Positions 1 through 9,008 are shown, counted from the stretch's first letter. The stretch is DNA of 63,228 nt from Ruminococcus sp. (GCA_016290875.1 JAEEVL010000021.1:1-63228); one strand, 5' to 3'. Notes: a model not told the origin generated them from the letters alone. Program-made: numbers and translations.

Positions 1-350
<350 letters not shown>

Positions 351-547
351 GTTGTATATATCAGAATGTTTCCATTCTAAAATATCTAATCCTGTTCAAT
401 AACGCTTGCGTTATTACTGCGTATTTTTTAGTCTTTGCTTGACCTTCCTTTATTTCTCATAAAGGAATTTCAAGGGTCGTTACTTTTTTCTTAGCATTGT
501 TCAATTTTCAAGTTGCTGGTTCGCTATCTCTCTGAGACAGCTTAACT

Positions 548-576
548 ATTATATCACAACTCCGCGTCTTTGTCAA
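548..576 (-). promoter_or_regulatory. rRNA promoter nearest to 16S
   Basis: Minus strand: TTGACA (571-576), 17-bp spacer, TATAAT (548-553), a perfect consensus sigma-A promoter. It lies about 200 bases upstream of the 16S 5' end. The leader between them (about 351-540) holds small hairpins (363-378 and 399-416) and no gene. Confidence 0.85.
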
Positions 577-645
577 GTACTTTTTCAAGTTTTTTCAAAA
601 AACTTTTCGTTGTGATCACTCCCTCTTTTCGAGGACAGTGTATTT

Positions 646-674
646 ATTTTACCACACTTTCTCTCGTTTGTCAA
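646..674 (-). promoter_or_regulatory. rRNA promoter, middle copy
   Basis: Minus strand: TTGACA (669-674), 17-bp spacer, TAAAAT (646-651). The A-rich DNA upstream of its -35 resembles the A-rich stretch upstream of the promoter at 548-576, so the promoter module looks duplicated. A-rich tracts here could act as UP elements. Confidence 0.8.
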
Positions 675-788
675 GAGGTTTTTTGAACTTTTTTCAAAAT
701 TCTTTTTCGTGGTTTACTATCTTCTCTCAAGGCTCCCCGTGCTGTATCACCAGTCTTACCGCTCTTCCTCTCGTCCGACAGCTTTATT

Positions 789-817
789 ATTATATCATCA
801 TTATCTACCTTTGTCAA
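789..817 (-). promoter_or_regulatory. rRNA promoter, distal copy
   Basis: Minus strand: TTGACA (812-817), 17-bp spacer, TATAAT (789-794). It is the third promoter in a series at about 100-140 bp spacing, each followed by a similar initial transcribed sequence (GACAG... region). Multiple tandem promoters are normal for rRNA operons. Confidence 0.8.
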
Positions 818-930
818 CTAAAAGAATCTTTGGGGATTTTGCGCTTTTTTGTTCTATTTGTACATATGATGCTCATATTATGGTCTATATGGAGCTTTTT
901 TGCTTACTTTTGCGATTATTCGTTTTATTA

Positions 931-959
931 TTGCCGTTTTTCTTTCTTTATGTTATAAT
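931..959 (+). promoter_or_regulatory. Promoter of the DUF3877-like gene
   Basis: TTGCCG (931-936), 17-bp spacer, TATAAT (954-959). The predicted transcript starts only a few bases before the ribosome binding site GGAAAGGAG (963-971), giving a very short leader. Confidence 0.7.
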
Positions 960-978
960 AATGGAAAGGAGTGATACT

Positions 979-1527
979 ATGGATTTCAATAGACTTGAAT
1001 CAAATCTTACTGATAATATATATGAAGCGCAGCTCAAACTCGGCTACGATAACAGACCTATCCGTTTGAATTATACTTCATCTTCTATCCGTCACCTTAT
1101 CGGAACTGATATATCAGACAGCGATATGCTATCTGTTCTGAATAACTTCTCCAGCTTTGCTTCTCCACGTATGGGCGAGATAGCCTTCTCCCCTATTCAG
1201 GGCGGCTACTGTTTCATTGTTCCGCCTGAGGGAACTGCATTTGTGCATGAGCACGCACCTTCAGATTCATTTATTGCTGCTCTTGTAGAGCTGATTCGGC
1301 ACCACAGCATTTCTATGGACGATGTTCTCGCTCTTTTCAAGATGTTCTCTGACAATATCTGTACTAAAGATATGAGCAGCAGCGGCGAGTTTGACCTGCT
1401 TGTCTACTTCGAGGACGGCTGCCCCGATAATTACCGCTACTGCTTCTCTATCGACGATGATTTCGGGTGCTGCAACATTTCCTATCATCGTTTCATTCCT
1501 GAGGACTATGCTGAGCTTGGTTTCTGA
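979..1527 (+). CDS. DUF3877-like protein of unknown function
   Basis: 182 codons. The start ATG at 979 is chosen because GGAAAGGAG sits just before it and a consensus promoter ends at 959; the frame stays open upstream, but that part overlaps the promoter. The protein is soluble, acidic and has no signal peptide. It has the length and character of the DUF3877 family of Clostridia (recalled, not searched), with a conserved-looking central block HEHAPSDSFIAAL and a C-terminal end rich in Y, D and F. No catalytic motif can be recognised. The 3' end overlaps the opposite-strand gene ending at 1506 by 22 bases. Confidence 0.75.
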   Translation: MDFNRLESNLTDNIYEAQLKLGYDNRPIRLNYTSSSIRHLIGTDISDSDMLSVLNNFSSFASPRMGEIAFSPIQGGYCFIVPPEGTAFVHEHAPSDSFIAALVELIRHHSISMDDVLALFKMFSDNICTKDMSSSGEFDLLVYFEDGCPDNYRYCFSIDDDFGCCNISYHRFIPEDYAELGF

Positions 1528-1697
1528 ACTGACTCAAATCCAAGTTCTTCAACTATTGCTTCTATTCTGTTTTCGGCTTCAGATACTTTTCTTTTTAGTT
1601 CCTTTACAGAAGTCTCTGCACTTCGATACACTGATACTACTGTCCCGGCGTGTTCAAGCAGGATCAGTATCAAAAGTAGTTTTATCAGTCTTTTCAT
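1506..1697 (-). CDS. Small membrane-anchored coiled-coil protein, unknown
   Basis: 63 codons. A GGAGGTG ribosome binding site directly precedes the ATG at 1697, which supports a real gene. The N-terminus is one hydrophobic segment (about residues 5-23) that could be a signal anchor; the rest is a charged heptad-like helix (SVKELKRKVSEAENRIEAIV). It resembles small cell-envelope or FtsL/FtsB-like architectures only in shape; no family is claimed. It is convergent with, and overlaps, the DUF3877-like gene. Confidence 0.6.
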   Translation of the reverse strand: MKRLIKLLLILILLEHAGTVVSVYRSAETSVKELKRKVSEAENRIEAIVEELGFESVQKPSSA

Positions 1698-1742
1698 TTC
1701 GCACCTCCACGGCTATTATTTCCGGAATGGTGCAAAATACGC

Positions 1743-1774
1743 AAAAAACAGCGGTTATTGCCGCTGTTTCTTTT
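1743..1774. terminator. Bidirectional terminator hairpin
   Basis: AAACAGCGG / CCGCTGTTT stem with a short loop (TTATTG), flanked by a T-run on the plus side (TTTCTTTTTTTC) and by TTTTTTGCG when read on the minus strand. The last codons and the stop of the K+ channel gene lie inside this stem, so the terminator is built into the gene end. Confidence 0.75.
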
Positions 1775-2750
1775 TTTCTATCCTGTTAGAATTCAGAACG
1801 AGTATGTCCCCGTCCTTTATTTTTAGCTCATTCGTCGGAATGATCGTCATCCCTTCGCGAAGTACAACTATTGTCTTTATATTGTATTTTTCCTCTGCCT
1901 CGTCAATTCTGATGTCTCTGAACGGACTCTTCTCGTCAACGAACACCTCGCCGACTTCCCTTACATCAGGAAGCTTTTCATGGTCGTGCTGCTGCCTGGT
2001 ATAGTGCTCAACAAATCCGGCGCTGATGATACCGGTCGGAATAGCTACAACTCCGACTCCGAGAAATGCTATAAATATCGCCATTATCTTTCCCACGACC
2101 GTTACAGGGTAAATGTCACCGTAACCGACTGTAAGCAGAGTTGAAACGCTCCACCATATGCCGGAAAAGGCATTCTCAAAGGCATCGGGCTGTGCGTTGT
2201 GCTCCGCGCTGTATATTCCGAGCGATGATGCCATCATCAGTATTATTATTATGAATACGGACGATGCTATCTGATTTCGTTTCTCGACAAGTACGCTCTT
2301 TATAACGTTGAACGAGTCATACTGCGAGTTTATTCGGAAAAGTCTGAATATTCTCACGACTCTCAGCATTCTGAACACTATGAATCCCGACAGATAGAAG
2401 AACGGCAGTATCGTCAGAAGGTCCACTATACCATCAAATGAGATAAGGAACTTCACACGTGCTTTACCCGGAGGCGAATCTGGAAAGAGTACATCTGCTG
2501 TCCATATCCTGAGAGCGTATTCAAGACAGAATATGCTCACCGTCACAGCTTCTACTATTGTAAAAAGCGTAAAGAAGCGTGCCAGTCCGTCGAATGTATC
2601 AAGAAACGCCACAAATATGTTGAGCAGTATCGCAGTTACTATAAAGTAATCGAACGAACGGCTCGGGAGGTCATTCCTGTTGCCTATCTGTATTATATCG
2701 AATATTCTTTTTTTCATCGTAACATAGCCGTTAGCGGCATTATTTGCCAT
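1755..2750 (-). CDS. Voltage-gated-type potassium channel with C-terminal TrkA_C-like domain
   Basis: 331 codons from the ATG at 2750; an upstream in-frame GTG (2759) is less likely because AGGGTGG sits over it at proper distance from the ATG. Six membrane segments are visible. The S4-like segment RMLRVVRIFRLFR (about 127-139) carries regularly spaced arginines and TVGYGD (about 207-212) is the K+ selectivity filter between S5 and S6. The cytoplasmic tail (about 255-331) with REGMTIIPTNELKIKDGDIL looks like an RCK-C/TrkA_C ligand-binding domain. It acts in the cytoplasmic membrane as a K+ conductance; gating by voltage or ligand is inferred from family features. The gene is monocistronic with its own promoter. 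Confidence 0.92.
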   Translation of the reverse strand: MANNAANGYVTMKKRIFDIIQIGNRNDLPSRSFDYFIVTAILLNIFVAFLDTFDGLARFFTLFTIVEAVTVSIFCLEYALRIWTADVLFPDSPPGKARVKFLISFDGIVDLLTILPFFYLSGFIVFRMLRVVRIFRLFRINSQYDSFNVIKSVLVEKRNQIASSVFIIIILMMASSLGIYSAEHNAQPDAFENAFSGIWWSVSTLLTVGYGDIYPVTVVGKIMAIFIAFLGVGVVAIPTGIISAGFVEHYTRQQHDHEKLPDVREVGEVFVDEKSPFRDIRIDEAEEKYNIKTIVVLREGMTIIPTNELKIKDGDILVLNSNRIEKKKQRQ

Positions 2751-2785
2751 TTGTCCCACCCTGTTCGTAATAATGATATGAGACT

Positions 2786-2814
2786 ATTATAACACGCTCC
2801 GACGCATATTTCAA
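2786..2814 (-). promoter_or_regulatory. Promoter of the potassium channel gene
   Basis: Minus strand: TTGAAA (2809-2814), 17-bp spacer, TATAAT (2786-2791). It is divergent from the exporter promoter that begins 16 bases away at 2830. Confidence 0.75.
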
Positions 2815-2829
2815 GTATGCATATCGTAC

Positions 2830-2858
2830 TTGACTTTTTGATATTATTAATGTATAAT
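2830..2858 (+). promoter_or_regulatory. Promoter of the ABC exporter operon
   Basis: TTGACT (2830-2835), 17-bp spacer, TATAAT (2853-2858). About 110 bases of leader follow before the start codon at 2972. The leader contains small dyads, including GAGAGCTCTC near 2920, so an attenuator or regulator site is possible but not shown. Confidence 0.8.
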
Positions 2859-2971
2859 AGGAACGTTACAAAATAGGCTACTTTGCACAAAGCTGCACAG
2901 CTTAACTTGTGCTGTTTGCTGAGAGCTCTCAGCACAATGGGGATAGCTTAACAAACAGAAGGAGGAACGAT

Positions 2972-5254
2972 ATGAAGAAGATATTCACCAATATGCTTCC
3001 TTACTGGCATATGGTACTCGCTGTTCTTGCATTGCTGATCGTTCAGGCATACTGTGATCTTTCTTTGCCGCAGTACACCTCCGATATGATCGACATCGGC
3101 ATACAGAACCACGGTATCAGTTACATTATGCCGGAAAAGATGACGCAGGAGGAAATGGCTTACTCGATGCTTTTCATGACAGATCAGGAAGCCGAAGAAT
3201 GGAACAGTAACTATGAACCGGAGGATGACCTGTATGTCCGCAGTTCAATGTCCGGCAGCGAACTCAGCGATGCCAACGACCGATTCATGATACCTGTAAT
3301 ACTCACTTATCAGTCAAAAAACACAAGTGAAGAGGAGTTCCGCAAGACTCTCAAAGGTTCTGAGAAAGCAAACTTCGAGCCTGACAAGATGACTCTTGAG
3401 GAAATTCAGGAATCCATGAACGTTGATCTCAATATCCACACAGAAGAAGATGAGGACGGCAACGAAAAAATATATGTGGATATGCGTCCTATGATGCTCG
3501 GGATGGATAAGCAGCAGATCTCAGAGATACGCAAAAAGCTCGAGGCTACTGTCGATACTATCGGCAGCAGCACCATGAAATCCCGCGGCATCGCATATGC
3601 TATCGCCTGCGATAAGGAAGCCGGAGTGGATATAGATTCACTGCAGAAGAAGTACCTTTGGTCTCAGGGATTCAAAATGTTCGTAATGGCTGTTATAATG
3701 CTCGCAGCCGCTATCGGTGCTGGCTACCTTGCTTCAAAGGTCGGCGCAGGCATCGGACGTGACCTCCGCGAAAAGATATTCCGCAGAGTCATCAGCTACT
3801 CCAACACCGAAATGGATAAATTCTCGACAGCTTCACTTATCACAAGAAGCACCAACGATGTTCAGCAGATACAGATGGTAACAGCCATTCTCCTGCGTAT
3901 GCTCATGTACGCACCTATCATCGGTATCGGCGGCGTAATCAAAGTGCTCAACACCGGTGCAAATATGGGCTGGATAATCATAGCAGCTGTTTGTGCGATC
4001 CTTGTGCTCGTTGCTATGCTCATCATACTTGCAATGCCAAAATTCAAGGCTATGCAGACTCTCGTTGACGGACTCAACCTCGTTTCAAGAGAGATACTCA
4101 CAGGTCTTCCCGTTATAAGAGCATTCGGCAGAGAAAGAGTTGAAGAAGAACGCTTTGAGGGCGCAAACAAGCGTCTTATGAAAACTCAGCTCTTCACGCA
4201 CCGCGTAATGTCCTTTATGATGCCCGGTATGACACTCACAATGTACGGCACTACGCTCACTATAATATGGGTATCTGCTCACAGAGTAGACAGCGGTGAT
4301 CTCAAGGTAGGCGCAATGACAGCTTTCATCACATACGCTATGATGATAGTTATGTCGTTCCTGATGCTTACGGTTATGTCTGTACTTCTCCCCCGTGCAG
4401 GAGTTGCAGCTGAACGTATAGATGAGGTGCTCAAGACAGATACTTCAGTTCATGATCCTGAAGATCCTCAGCCTATCACTAAACCTGCCGGCGTAGTTGA
4501 ATTCAACAACGTGAGCTTTCACTATCCCAATGCGGATGCAGACGCTCTCGAAAATATCAGCTTCAGAGCCGAACCCGGCAAGACTACTGCGATAATCGGA
4601 AGTACCGGCTGCGGAAAATCTACTCTGATAAATCTCATACCGCGTTTCTATGACGTTACTGCCGGAAGCATAACTATTGACGGCATAGATGTCAGAAACG
4701 TGAAGATGTCCGACCTAAGAAAAGAGATCGGTCTTGTACCACAGAAAGGCGTTCTCTTCTCGGGAACTATCAGCTCAAACCTTAGATTCGGCGCTCCGGA
4801 TGCAGACGAAGCCGCTTTGCAGCTTGCTGCCGACATCGCACAGGCAACTGAATTCATATCAGCATCAGAAGAAGGCTTTGAGCGCAGTATCTCGCAGGGC
4901 GGCACTAATGTTTCCGGCGGTCAGAAGCAGCGTCTCTCCATTGCAAGAGCAATAGTCAAGAAACCGAAAGTATATATCTTCGATGACAGCTTCTCCGCCC
5001 TCGATATGAAGACCGACTCGGCACTCAGGAAAGCTCTCTCTGAACACGTCGGTGATTCTACTGTTATCATTGTCGCACAGCGTATCAGCACTATTATGCA
5101 GGCCGACCAGATCCTTGTTCTCGACGAGGGCAGGTTAGTCGGCAAGGGTACTCACAGCGAGCTTCTCAGAAGCTGTGACACATACAAGCAAATAGCTGCT
5201 TCACAGCTCTCAGAGGAAGAGCTCAGCAGAACAGGAGGTGAGATCAATGGCTGA
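2972..5254 (+). CDS. Heterodimeric ABC exporter subunit with degenerate ATPase site (BmrC/YheI-like)
   Basis: 760 codons. The ATG at 2972 follows AAGGAGGAACGAT; an in-frame ATG at 2909 lacks such a site. It is an exporter half-transporter: a transmembrane domain (about 1-450), then a nucleotide-binding domain with Walker A GSTGCGKST (543-551), signature VSGGQKQR and Walker B VYIFDDS. The residue after the Walker B Asp is Asp (672) instead of the catalytic Glu, which marks the degenerate site of heterodimeric exporters such as BmrC. A large hydrophilic insertion (about 46-220) lies between the first two membrane helices and is probably extracytoplasmic. The partner is the next gene, overlapping by 8 bases. 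Likely role: multidrug or lipid/peptide efflux. Confidence 0.93.
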   Translation: MKKIFTNMLPYWHMVLAVLALLIVQAYCDLSLPQYTSDMIDIGIQNHGISYIMPEKMTQEEMAYSMLFMTDQEAEEWNSNYEPEDDLYVRSSMSGSELSDANDRFMIPVILTYQSKNTSEEEFRKTLKGSEKANFEPDKMTLEEIQESMNVDLNIHTEEDEDGNEKIYVDMRPMMLGMDKQQISEIRKKLEATVDTIGSSTMKSRGIAYAIACDKEAGVDIDSLQKKYLWSQGFKMFVMAVIMLAAAIGAGYLASKVGAGIGRDLREKIFRRVISYSNTEMDKFSTASLITRSTNDVQQIQMVTAILLRMLMYAPIIGIGGVIKVLNTGANMGWIIIAAVCAILVLVAMLIILAMPKFKAMQTLVDGLNLVSREILTGLPVIRAFGRERVEEERFEGANKRLMKTQLFTHRVMSFMMPGMTLTMYGTTLTIIWVSAHRVDSGDLKVGAMTAFITYAMMIVMSFLMLTVMSVLLPRAGVAAERIDEVLKTDTSVHDPEDPQPITKPAGVVEFNNVSFHYPNADADALENISFRAEPGKTTAIIGSTGCGKSTLINLIPRFYDVTAGSITIDGIDVRNVKMSDLRKEIGLVPQKGVLFSGTISSNLRFGAPDADEAALQLAADIAQATEFISASEEGFERSISQGGTNVSGGQKQRLSIARAIVKKPKVYIFDDSFSALDMKTDSALRKALSEHVGDSTVIIVAQRISTIMQADQILVLDEGRLVGKGTHSELLRSCDTYKQIAASQLSEEELSRTGGEING

Positions 5255-7082
5255 GAATACAGCACCGCGCCGACCGGGCGGCGGACCGCCTATGGGCGGA
5301 AGATTCGCACCTGGCGAAAAGCCTAAGAACTTCAAACACTCTATGAAGAAGCTCATAGCCTATCTTGGTATCTACCGCATACCTATCCTCATAGTCATGA
5401 TACTCGCTGCTGTATCGACTGTATTTGCAGTTGCTGGTCCTAAGATAACAGCAAAGGCAACCAACGCCCTCTTCGACGGTCTTATGAGAAAGATCGCAGG
5501 AACCGGCGGCATCGATTTCGACTACATCAAGAAGATACTCCTCTTCACGCTGGCACTTTACCTGTTCAGCACCGTAGCTAACTTCGCTCAGGGCTGGATA
5601 ATGGCTGGAATCTCCCAGAAGATCTCGTTCCGTATGCGTAAGGACATCTCTGAAAAGATTGGCCGTATGCCTATGAGCTACTTCGAGAGCCGTACCTATG
5701 GTGAAGTCCTCTCCCGTATAACTAACGACGTTGATACTCTTGGCATGACGCTCAATCAGAGTATCACACAGATAATCACATCGGTAGCAACTCTCATAGG
5801 CACACTTGTGATGATGCTCTCAATATCACCGCTGATGACTCTCATCTCGCTGGTGGTACTCCCCGTTTCAGCGCTTCTGCTGTCATTCGTTATCAAGCTC
5901 TCACACAAGCACTTCCGCACACAGCAGGAATACCTCGGACACATAAACGGTCTAGTCGAGGAAACATACAGCGGTCACACAGTTATCCAAGCGTTCAATA
6001 AAGAAGAGGAAACTGTGACAGATTTCTGCAAAACCAATGACATTCTCTATAAGTCAGCATGGAAGTCACAGTTCCTATCCGGAATAATGATGCCTGTAAT
6101 GATGTTCGTAGGAAATATGGGCTATGCAGGTGTTGCAATCGCAGGCGGACTTCTCGCTATCCGCGGTATCATCGGAATCGGTGATATACAGGCGTTCATC
6201 GTGTATGTAAAGCAGTTCACACAGCCGATACAGCAGATAGCTCAGGTCATCACTCAGGTACAGTCCATGACAGCGGCAGCTGAAAGAGTATTCGAGTTCC
6301 TTGACGAGGATGAAGAGGAACAGTTACCGGAAAATGCTGTAATACCGAAGAATGTTGCCGGAAATGTTTCGTTCAGCCACGTTAAGTTCGGATACACACC
6401 TGATAAGATAGTTATCGGTGATTTCAGCGCAGAAGTAAGTTCGGGACAGAAGATAGCGATAGTAGGACCGACCGGCGCAGGAAAAACAACTATGGTCAAA
6501 CTGCTTATGAGGTTCTACGATGTGAACGACGGCTCTATCTCGCTCGATGGTGTGGATGTAAGAAAAATGCCGCGTGCCGAGCTGAGAAAATACTTCGGTA
6601 TGGTACTTCAGGACACATGGCTTTTCCACGGAACTATAATGGAGAATATCCGGTACGGCAGGCTTGACGCAACAGACGAAGAAGTCATAGCGGCAGCAAA
6701 AGCAGCCCATGCACATCATTTCATCAAGTCTCTACCTGACGGCTACAATATGGTACTAAATGAAGATGCAAGCAACGTGTCGCAGGGACAGAAACAGCTC
6801 CTAACTATCGCAAGAGCTATCCTTGCTGATTCAAAGGTAATGATACTTGACGAGGCAACATCCTCAGTTGATACTCGTACCGAAGTCCTCATACAGAACG
6901 CTATGGACAGACTTATGAGCGGCAGAACGAGCTTTGTTATAGCTCACCGTCTCTCGACTATCAAAAATGCAGATATGATACTCGTTATGAAAGACGGCGA
7001 CATTGTAGAACAGGGCAATCACGAAGAGCTCCTTGCCAGGAACGGTTTCTACGCACAGCTCTACAACTCACAGTTTGAATAG
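5247..7082 (+). CDS. Heterodimeric ABC exporter subunit with the catalytic Glu (BmrD/YheH-like)
   Basis: 611 codons. The ATG at 5247 is preceded by AGGAGG at 5233-5238 inside the upstream gene, so translation is coupled; a GTG at 5238 is too close to that site. After a Pro/Gly-rich N-terminus there are six membrane segments, then the ATPase domain with Walker A GPTGAGKTT (407-415), Walker B VMILDEATS with Glu at 536, and a signature that reads VSQGQKQL rather than LSGGQ. The changed signature pairs with the Asp-containing Walker B of the partner to make the degenerate site, while Glu536 pairs with the partner's intact VSGGQ. The two genes therefore form one heterodimer with one active ATP site. 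Confidence 0.93.
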   Translation: MAENTAPRRPGGGPPMGGRFAPGEKPKNFKHSMKKLIAYLGIYRIPILIVMILAAVSTVFAVAGPKITAKATNALFDGLMRKIAGTGGIDFDYIKKILLFTLALYLFSTVANFAQGWIMAGISQKISFRMRKDISEKIGRMPMSYFESRTYGEVLSRITNDVDTLGMTLNQSITQIITSVATLIGTLVMMLSISPLMTLISLVVLPVSALLLSFVIKLSHKHFRTQQEYLGHINGLVEETYSGHTVIQAFNKEEETVTDFCKTNDILYKSAWKSQFLSGIMMPVMMFVGNMGYAGVAIAGGLLAIRGIIGIGDIQAFIVYVKQFTQPIQQIAQVITQVQSMTAAAERVFEFLDEDEEEQLPENAVIPKNVAGNVSFSHVKFGYTPDKIVIGDFSAEVSSGQKIAIVGPTGAGKTTMVKLLMRFYDVNDGSISLDGVDVRKMPRAELRKYFGMVLQDTWLFHGTIMENIRYGRLDATDEEVIAAAKAAHAHHFIKSLPDGYNMVLNEDASNVSQGQKQLLTIARAILADSKVMILDEATSSVDTRTEVLIQNAMDRLMSGRTSFVIAHRLSTIKNADMILVMKDGDIVEQGNHEELLARNGFYAQLYNSQFE

Positions 7083-7099
7083 GCATAACATACACCGGG

Positions 7100-7124
7100 A
7101 AAGGGCACACATTGTGTGCCCTTT
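7100..7124 (+). terminator. Hairpin after the exporter operon
   Basis: AAAGGGCACA / TGTGCCCTTT, 10-bp stem and 5-base loop, 18 bases after the exporter stop. The following sequence (ATCATATCC) has no T-run, so termination strength is uncertain. Confidence 0.55.
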
Positions 7125-7179
7125 ATCATATCCTGATATACGGAAAGCTGACAAAAAATCAGAAATTCCATGAAAACAC

Positions 7180-7208
7180 TTGACTAATCATCAGATTTGT
7201 GAGATAAT
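7180..7208 (+). promoter_or_regulatory. Promoter of the small multidrug-export-family gene
   Basis: TTGACT (7180-7185), 17-bp spacer, GATAAT (7203-7208), 40 bases upstream of the start codon at 7249. Confidence 0.7.
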
Positions 7209-7248
7209 TGTCTTGTTCGATGTGAATTTTAGGAAAGAGAGAATCAAT

Positions 7249-7725
7249 ATGTTCAAAAAGTATCTGCTTACATTTTTAATATCAATGGTCCCGCTCGTAG
7301 AACTCAGGTGTGGAGTCCCCTTCGGTACGGGTATGAACCTCCCCTGGCACTGGTGTCTGCTTGTATGTATGATAGGAAATATGCTCCCTGTACCTTTCAT
7401 CTTCCTGTTTGCAAGAAAGATTCTCGTATGGGGCAGTGATAAACCGGTCATCGGAAAGTTCTTCTCATGGTGTCTTGAAAAGGGCGAAAAGGGCGGAAAG
7501 AAGCTCCAGGAAAAAGCAGGAAAAGGTATGTATGTCGCACTCCTGCTGTTCGTAGGAATACCGCTCCCCGGCACAGGAGCTTGGACAGGCACTCTTGCCG
7601 CAAGCATTCTCGACCTCGACTTCAAAAAGAGCATCCTTCACGTTATTCTCGGTATACTCCTCGCCGGCATTATAATGACTTTGCTGAGCCAGGGTGTAAA
7701 GACCGGTATAACTTCGGTTTTCTGA
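7249..7725 (+). CDS. Small multi-drug export family membrane protein (COG2426-like)
   Basis: 158 codons. The ATG at 7249 follows AGGAAAGAGAG; the longer frame upstream overlaps the promoter and is rejected. The protein is mostly membrane helices, starting MFKKYLLTFLISMVP, with the family-like stretches VELRCGVPFGTGM and FVGIPLPGTGAWTGTLAA, typical of the Sm_multidrug_ex family (recalled, not searched). The family name comes from limited functional data, so the substrate is unknown. It is monocistronic, between its own promoter and a strong terminator. Confidence 0.85.
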   Translation: MFKKYLLTFLISMVPLVELRCGVPFGTGMNLPWHWCLLVCMIGNMLPVPFIFLFARKILVWGSDKPVIGKFFSWCLEKGEKGGKKLQEKAGKGMYVALLLFVGIPLPGTGAWTGTLAASILDLDFKKSILHVILGILLAGIIMTLLSQGVKTGITSVF

Positions 7726-7736
7726 TAACCCAAAGA

Positions 7737-7770
7737 AAAGAGCTTCCATTTTTACGAATGGAAGCTCTTT
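7737..7770. terminator. Bidirectional terminator between convergent genes
   Basis: Perfect 14-bp stem AAAGAGCTTCCATT / AATGGAAGCTCTTT with a 6-base loop, T-rich on the plus exit side (TTTATTTTG). It separates the membrane protein gene (+) from the acetyltransferase gene (-). Confidence 0.85.
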
Positions 7771-7831
7771 ATTTTGCTCAAATAATTCTATGTACGAAAA
7801 TGCGTCACGAAATAAATATGGATATCATCAG

Positions 7832-8248
7832 CTATTCAACTCTATACATCATTTTCAGTCTCTGCGCTTCATTCGCAGCGAAACCGAATTTCTCATAAAA
7901 CGGTATCTTGTCCGGCATCGCACAGAGCTCGACAAATATATCGGTACCGCTCACACCGTTTTTATTGATGAACTCCAACAGCTCATTTATCATCATACGT
8001 CCTATACCTTTTCTCTGATACTCAGGTCTCACGATAACGTCCTTGATGTAGTAATCAAGTCCCATATCTCCTATCATTCTCGCCATAGCAACTATCCTGC
8101 TGCCATCAAAAACAGATACACGGAAAAGTGTGTGTTCCATAGCAAGCTTGGTCTGTTCAAGAGAAGGTCCCTGTCCCCATACGCTTTCCCACAAGGATAT
8201 AAACTCCTCTGCAGTCAGTTCATTGTGTTTTATAGTCAGTGTACTCAA
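7832..8248 (-). CDS. GNAT-family N-acetyltransferase
   Basis: 138 codons starting with TTG at 8248, supported by AAAGGTGA a few bases upstream. The acetyl-CoA binding motif A is clear: VIVRPEYQRKGIGRMMI (about 71-87), the R/Q-x-x-G-x-G/A loop, and motif B ends with a FYEKFGF block (about 116-122) typical of GNAT proteins. It is a small single-domain cytosolic enzyme; the substrate cannot be told. It lies 13 bases after the gene ending at 8262 and probably shares its promoter. Confidence 0.9.
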   Translation of the reverse strand: MSTLTIKHNELTAEEFISLWESVWGQGPSLEQTKLAMEHTLFRVSVFDGSRIVAMARMIGDMGLDYYIKDVIVRPEYQRKGIGRMMINELLEFINKNGVSGTDIFVELCAMPDKIPFYEKFGFAANEAQRLKMMYRVE

Positions 8249-8261
8249 TTTATTTCACCTT

Positions 8262-8924
8262 TCAGATAGATACCAGCAAACAAATATAGAAGAATACTGA
8301 TATAAAGATATGCGGTTTGCACTTTGAAAGTGCTTCGAGCAGATTTAACTGTTTTGAAACCATCCTGTAGGCAACTCCAAAGATGACTGGCAGGAATATT
8401 GCCACAGGTGAAAAAGGTCCCGGTATACCTGAACGCATAGAGGCAATAAACAAGAAAAATGAAAGTGACTCCAGCAAAGCAAGTTCCAGTCCAAATCCCG
8501 ATGTGCCTGCTCCGGACTTGTGTGTCTTCCCTGCGCTGGCAGCGGCAAACACATTGGCTATCTTTTCCTCTGCTTCCTCACGGGTAAGTTCCTGTTCAGC
8601 AAGCTTAGAAATATCCAACGAATCCTCGATATTCACTTCATCAGCCTTATTCTTACCTCGTAACATAGATAGTGTCTCACGCGAAAAAAGCCCGGCAGGC
8701 TCTTTCTCAGATTCACCTGCAAAGTATGCACGTTCAGCAGCTTCGTAATAAGCTCTGTCATAATCCTCAGCAGACTTGCCCTCAGTCTTTTTACTGTGCT
8801 TTGGCTGAGTCTTTGCAGCAGCAAGCATTTCTGCGACTTTGTCTTCAGCTTCCTGACGGCTCAGCTTAAGTTCCGTTCCGGTTAAAATGTCGTTTATCTC
8901 ATTATTCTCAGACTTTTTCTGCAT
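8262..8924 (-). CDS. Membrane protein of unknown function with a duplicated N-terminal motif
   Basis: 220 codons from the ATG at 8924, chosen for GGAAAGGATGAGAAA just before it; the longer frame has no such site. The N-terminal two thirds are hydrophilic and contain two copies of one motif: LSRQEAEDKVAEMLAAA and LTREEAEEKIANVFAAA, about 100 residues apart. Two to three hydrophobic segments follow (about 155-215), so the protein is probably tail-anchored with its repeats in the cytoplasm. No family is recognised. It is the first gene of an operon with the acetyltransferase. Confidence 0.7.
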   Translation of the reverse strand: MQKKSENNEINDILTGTELKLSRQEAEDKVAEMLAAAKTQPKHSKKTEGKSAEDYDRAYYEAAERAYFAGESEKEPAGLFSRETLSMLRGKNKADEVNIEDSLDISKLAEQELTREEAEEKIANVFAAASAGKTHKSGAGTSGFGLELALLESLSFFLFIASMRSGIPGPFSPVAIFLPVIFGVAYRMVSKQLNLLEALSKCKPHIFISVFFYICLLVSI

Positions 8925-8979
8925 TTTCTCATCCTTTCCAAGCACGGTCAATTTACAAAAATAAACTATTATTATCAGC

Positions 8980-9008
8980 ATTATACATCAGAAGAATGCT
9001 TTTGTCAA
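8980..9008 (-). promoter_or_regulatory. Promoter of the two-gene operon ending at 7832
   Basis: Minus strand: TTGACA (9003-9008), 17-bp spacer, TATTAT-type box read as TATAAT (8980-8985). All positions match the sigma-A consensus. Confidence 0.8.

Noticed and set aside
709..978. N-terminal extension of the DUF3877-like protein
   Set aside because: It would overlap the rRNA promoter array and the gene's own promoter; the Shine-Dalgarno sequence sits before the ATG at 979.
1391..1789. 132-codon plus-strand frame
   Set aside because: It overlaps three better-supported features in other frames and includes a terminator; its protein is low-complexity hydrophobic.
5247..7082. Loss of function of the second ABC subunit because its signature is VSQGQ
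   Set aside because: Altered signature opposite an Asp-type Walker B is the normal state of the degenerate site in heterodimeric exporters.
7191..7634. 147-codon minus-strand frame opposite the small multidrug-export gene
   Set aside because: It is a shadow of a clear membrane protein gene and lacks a start signal.
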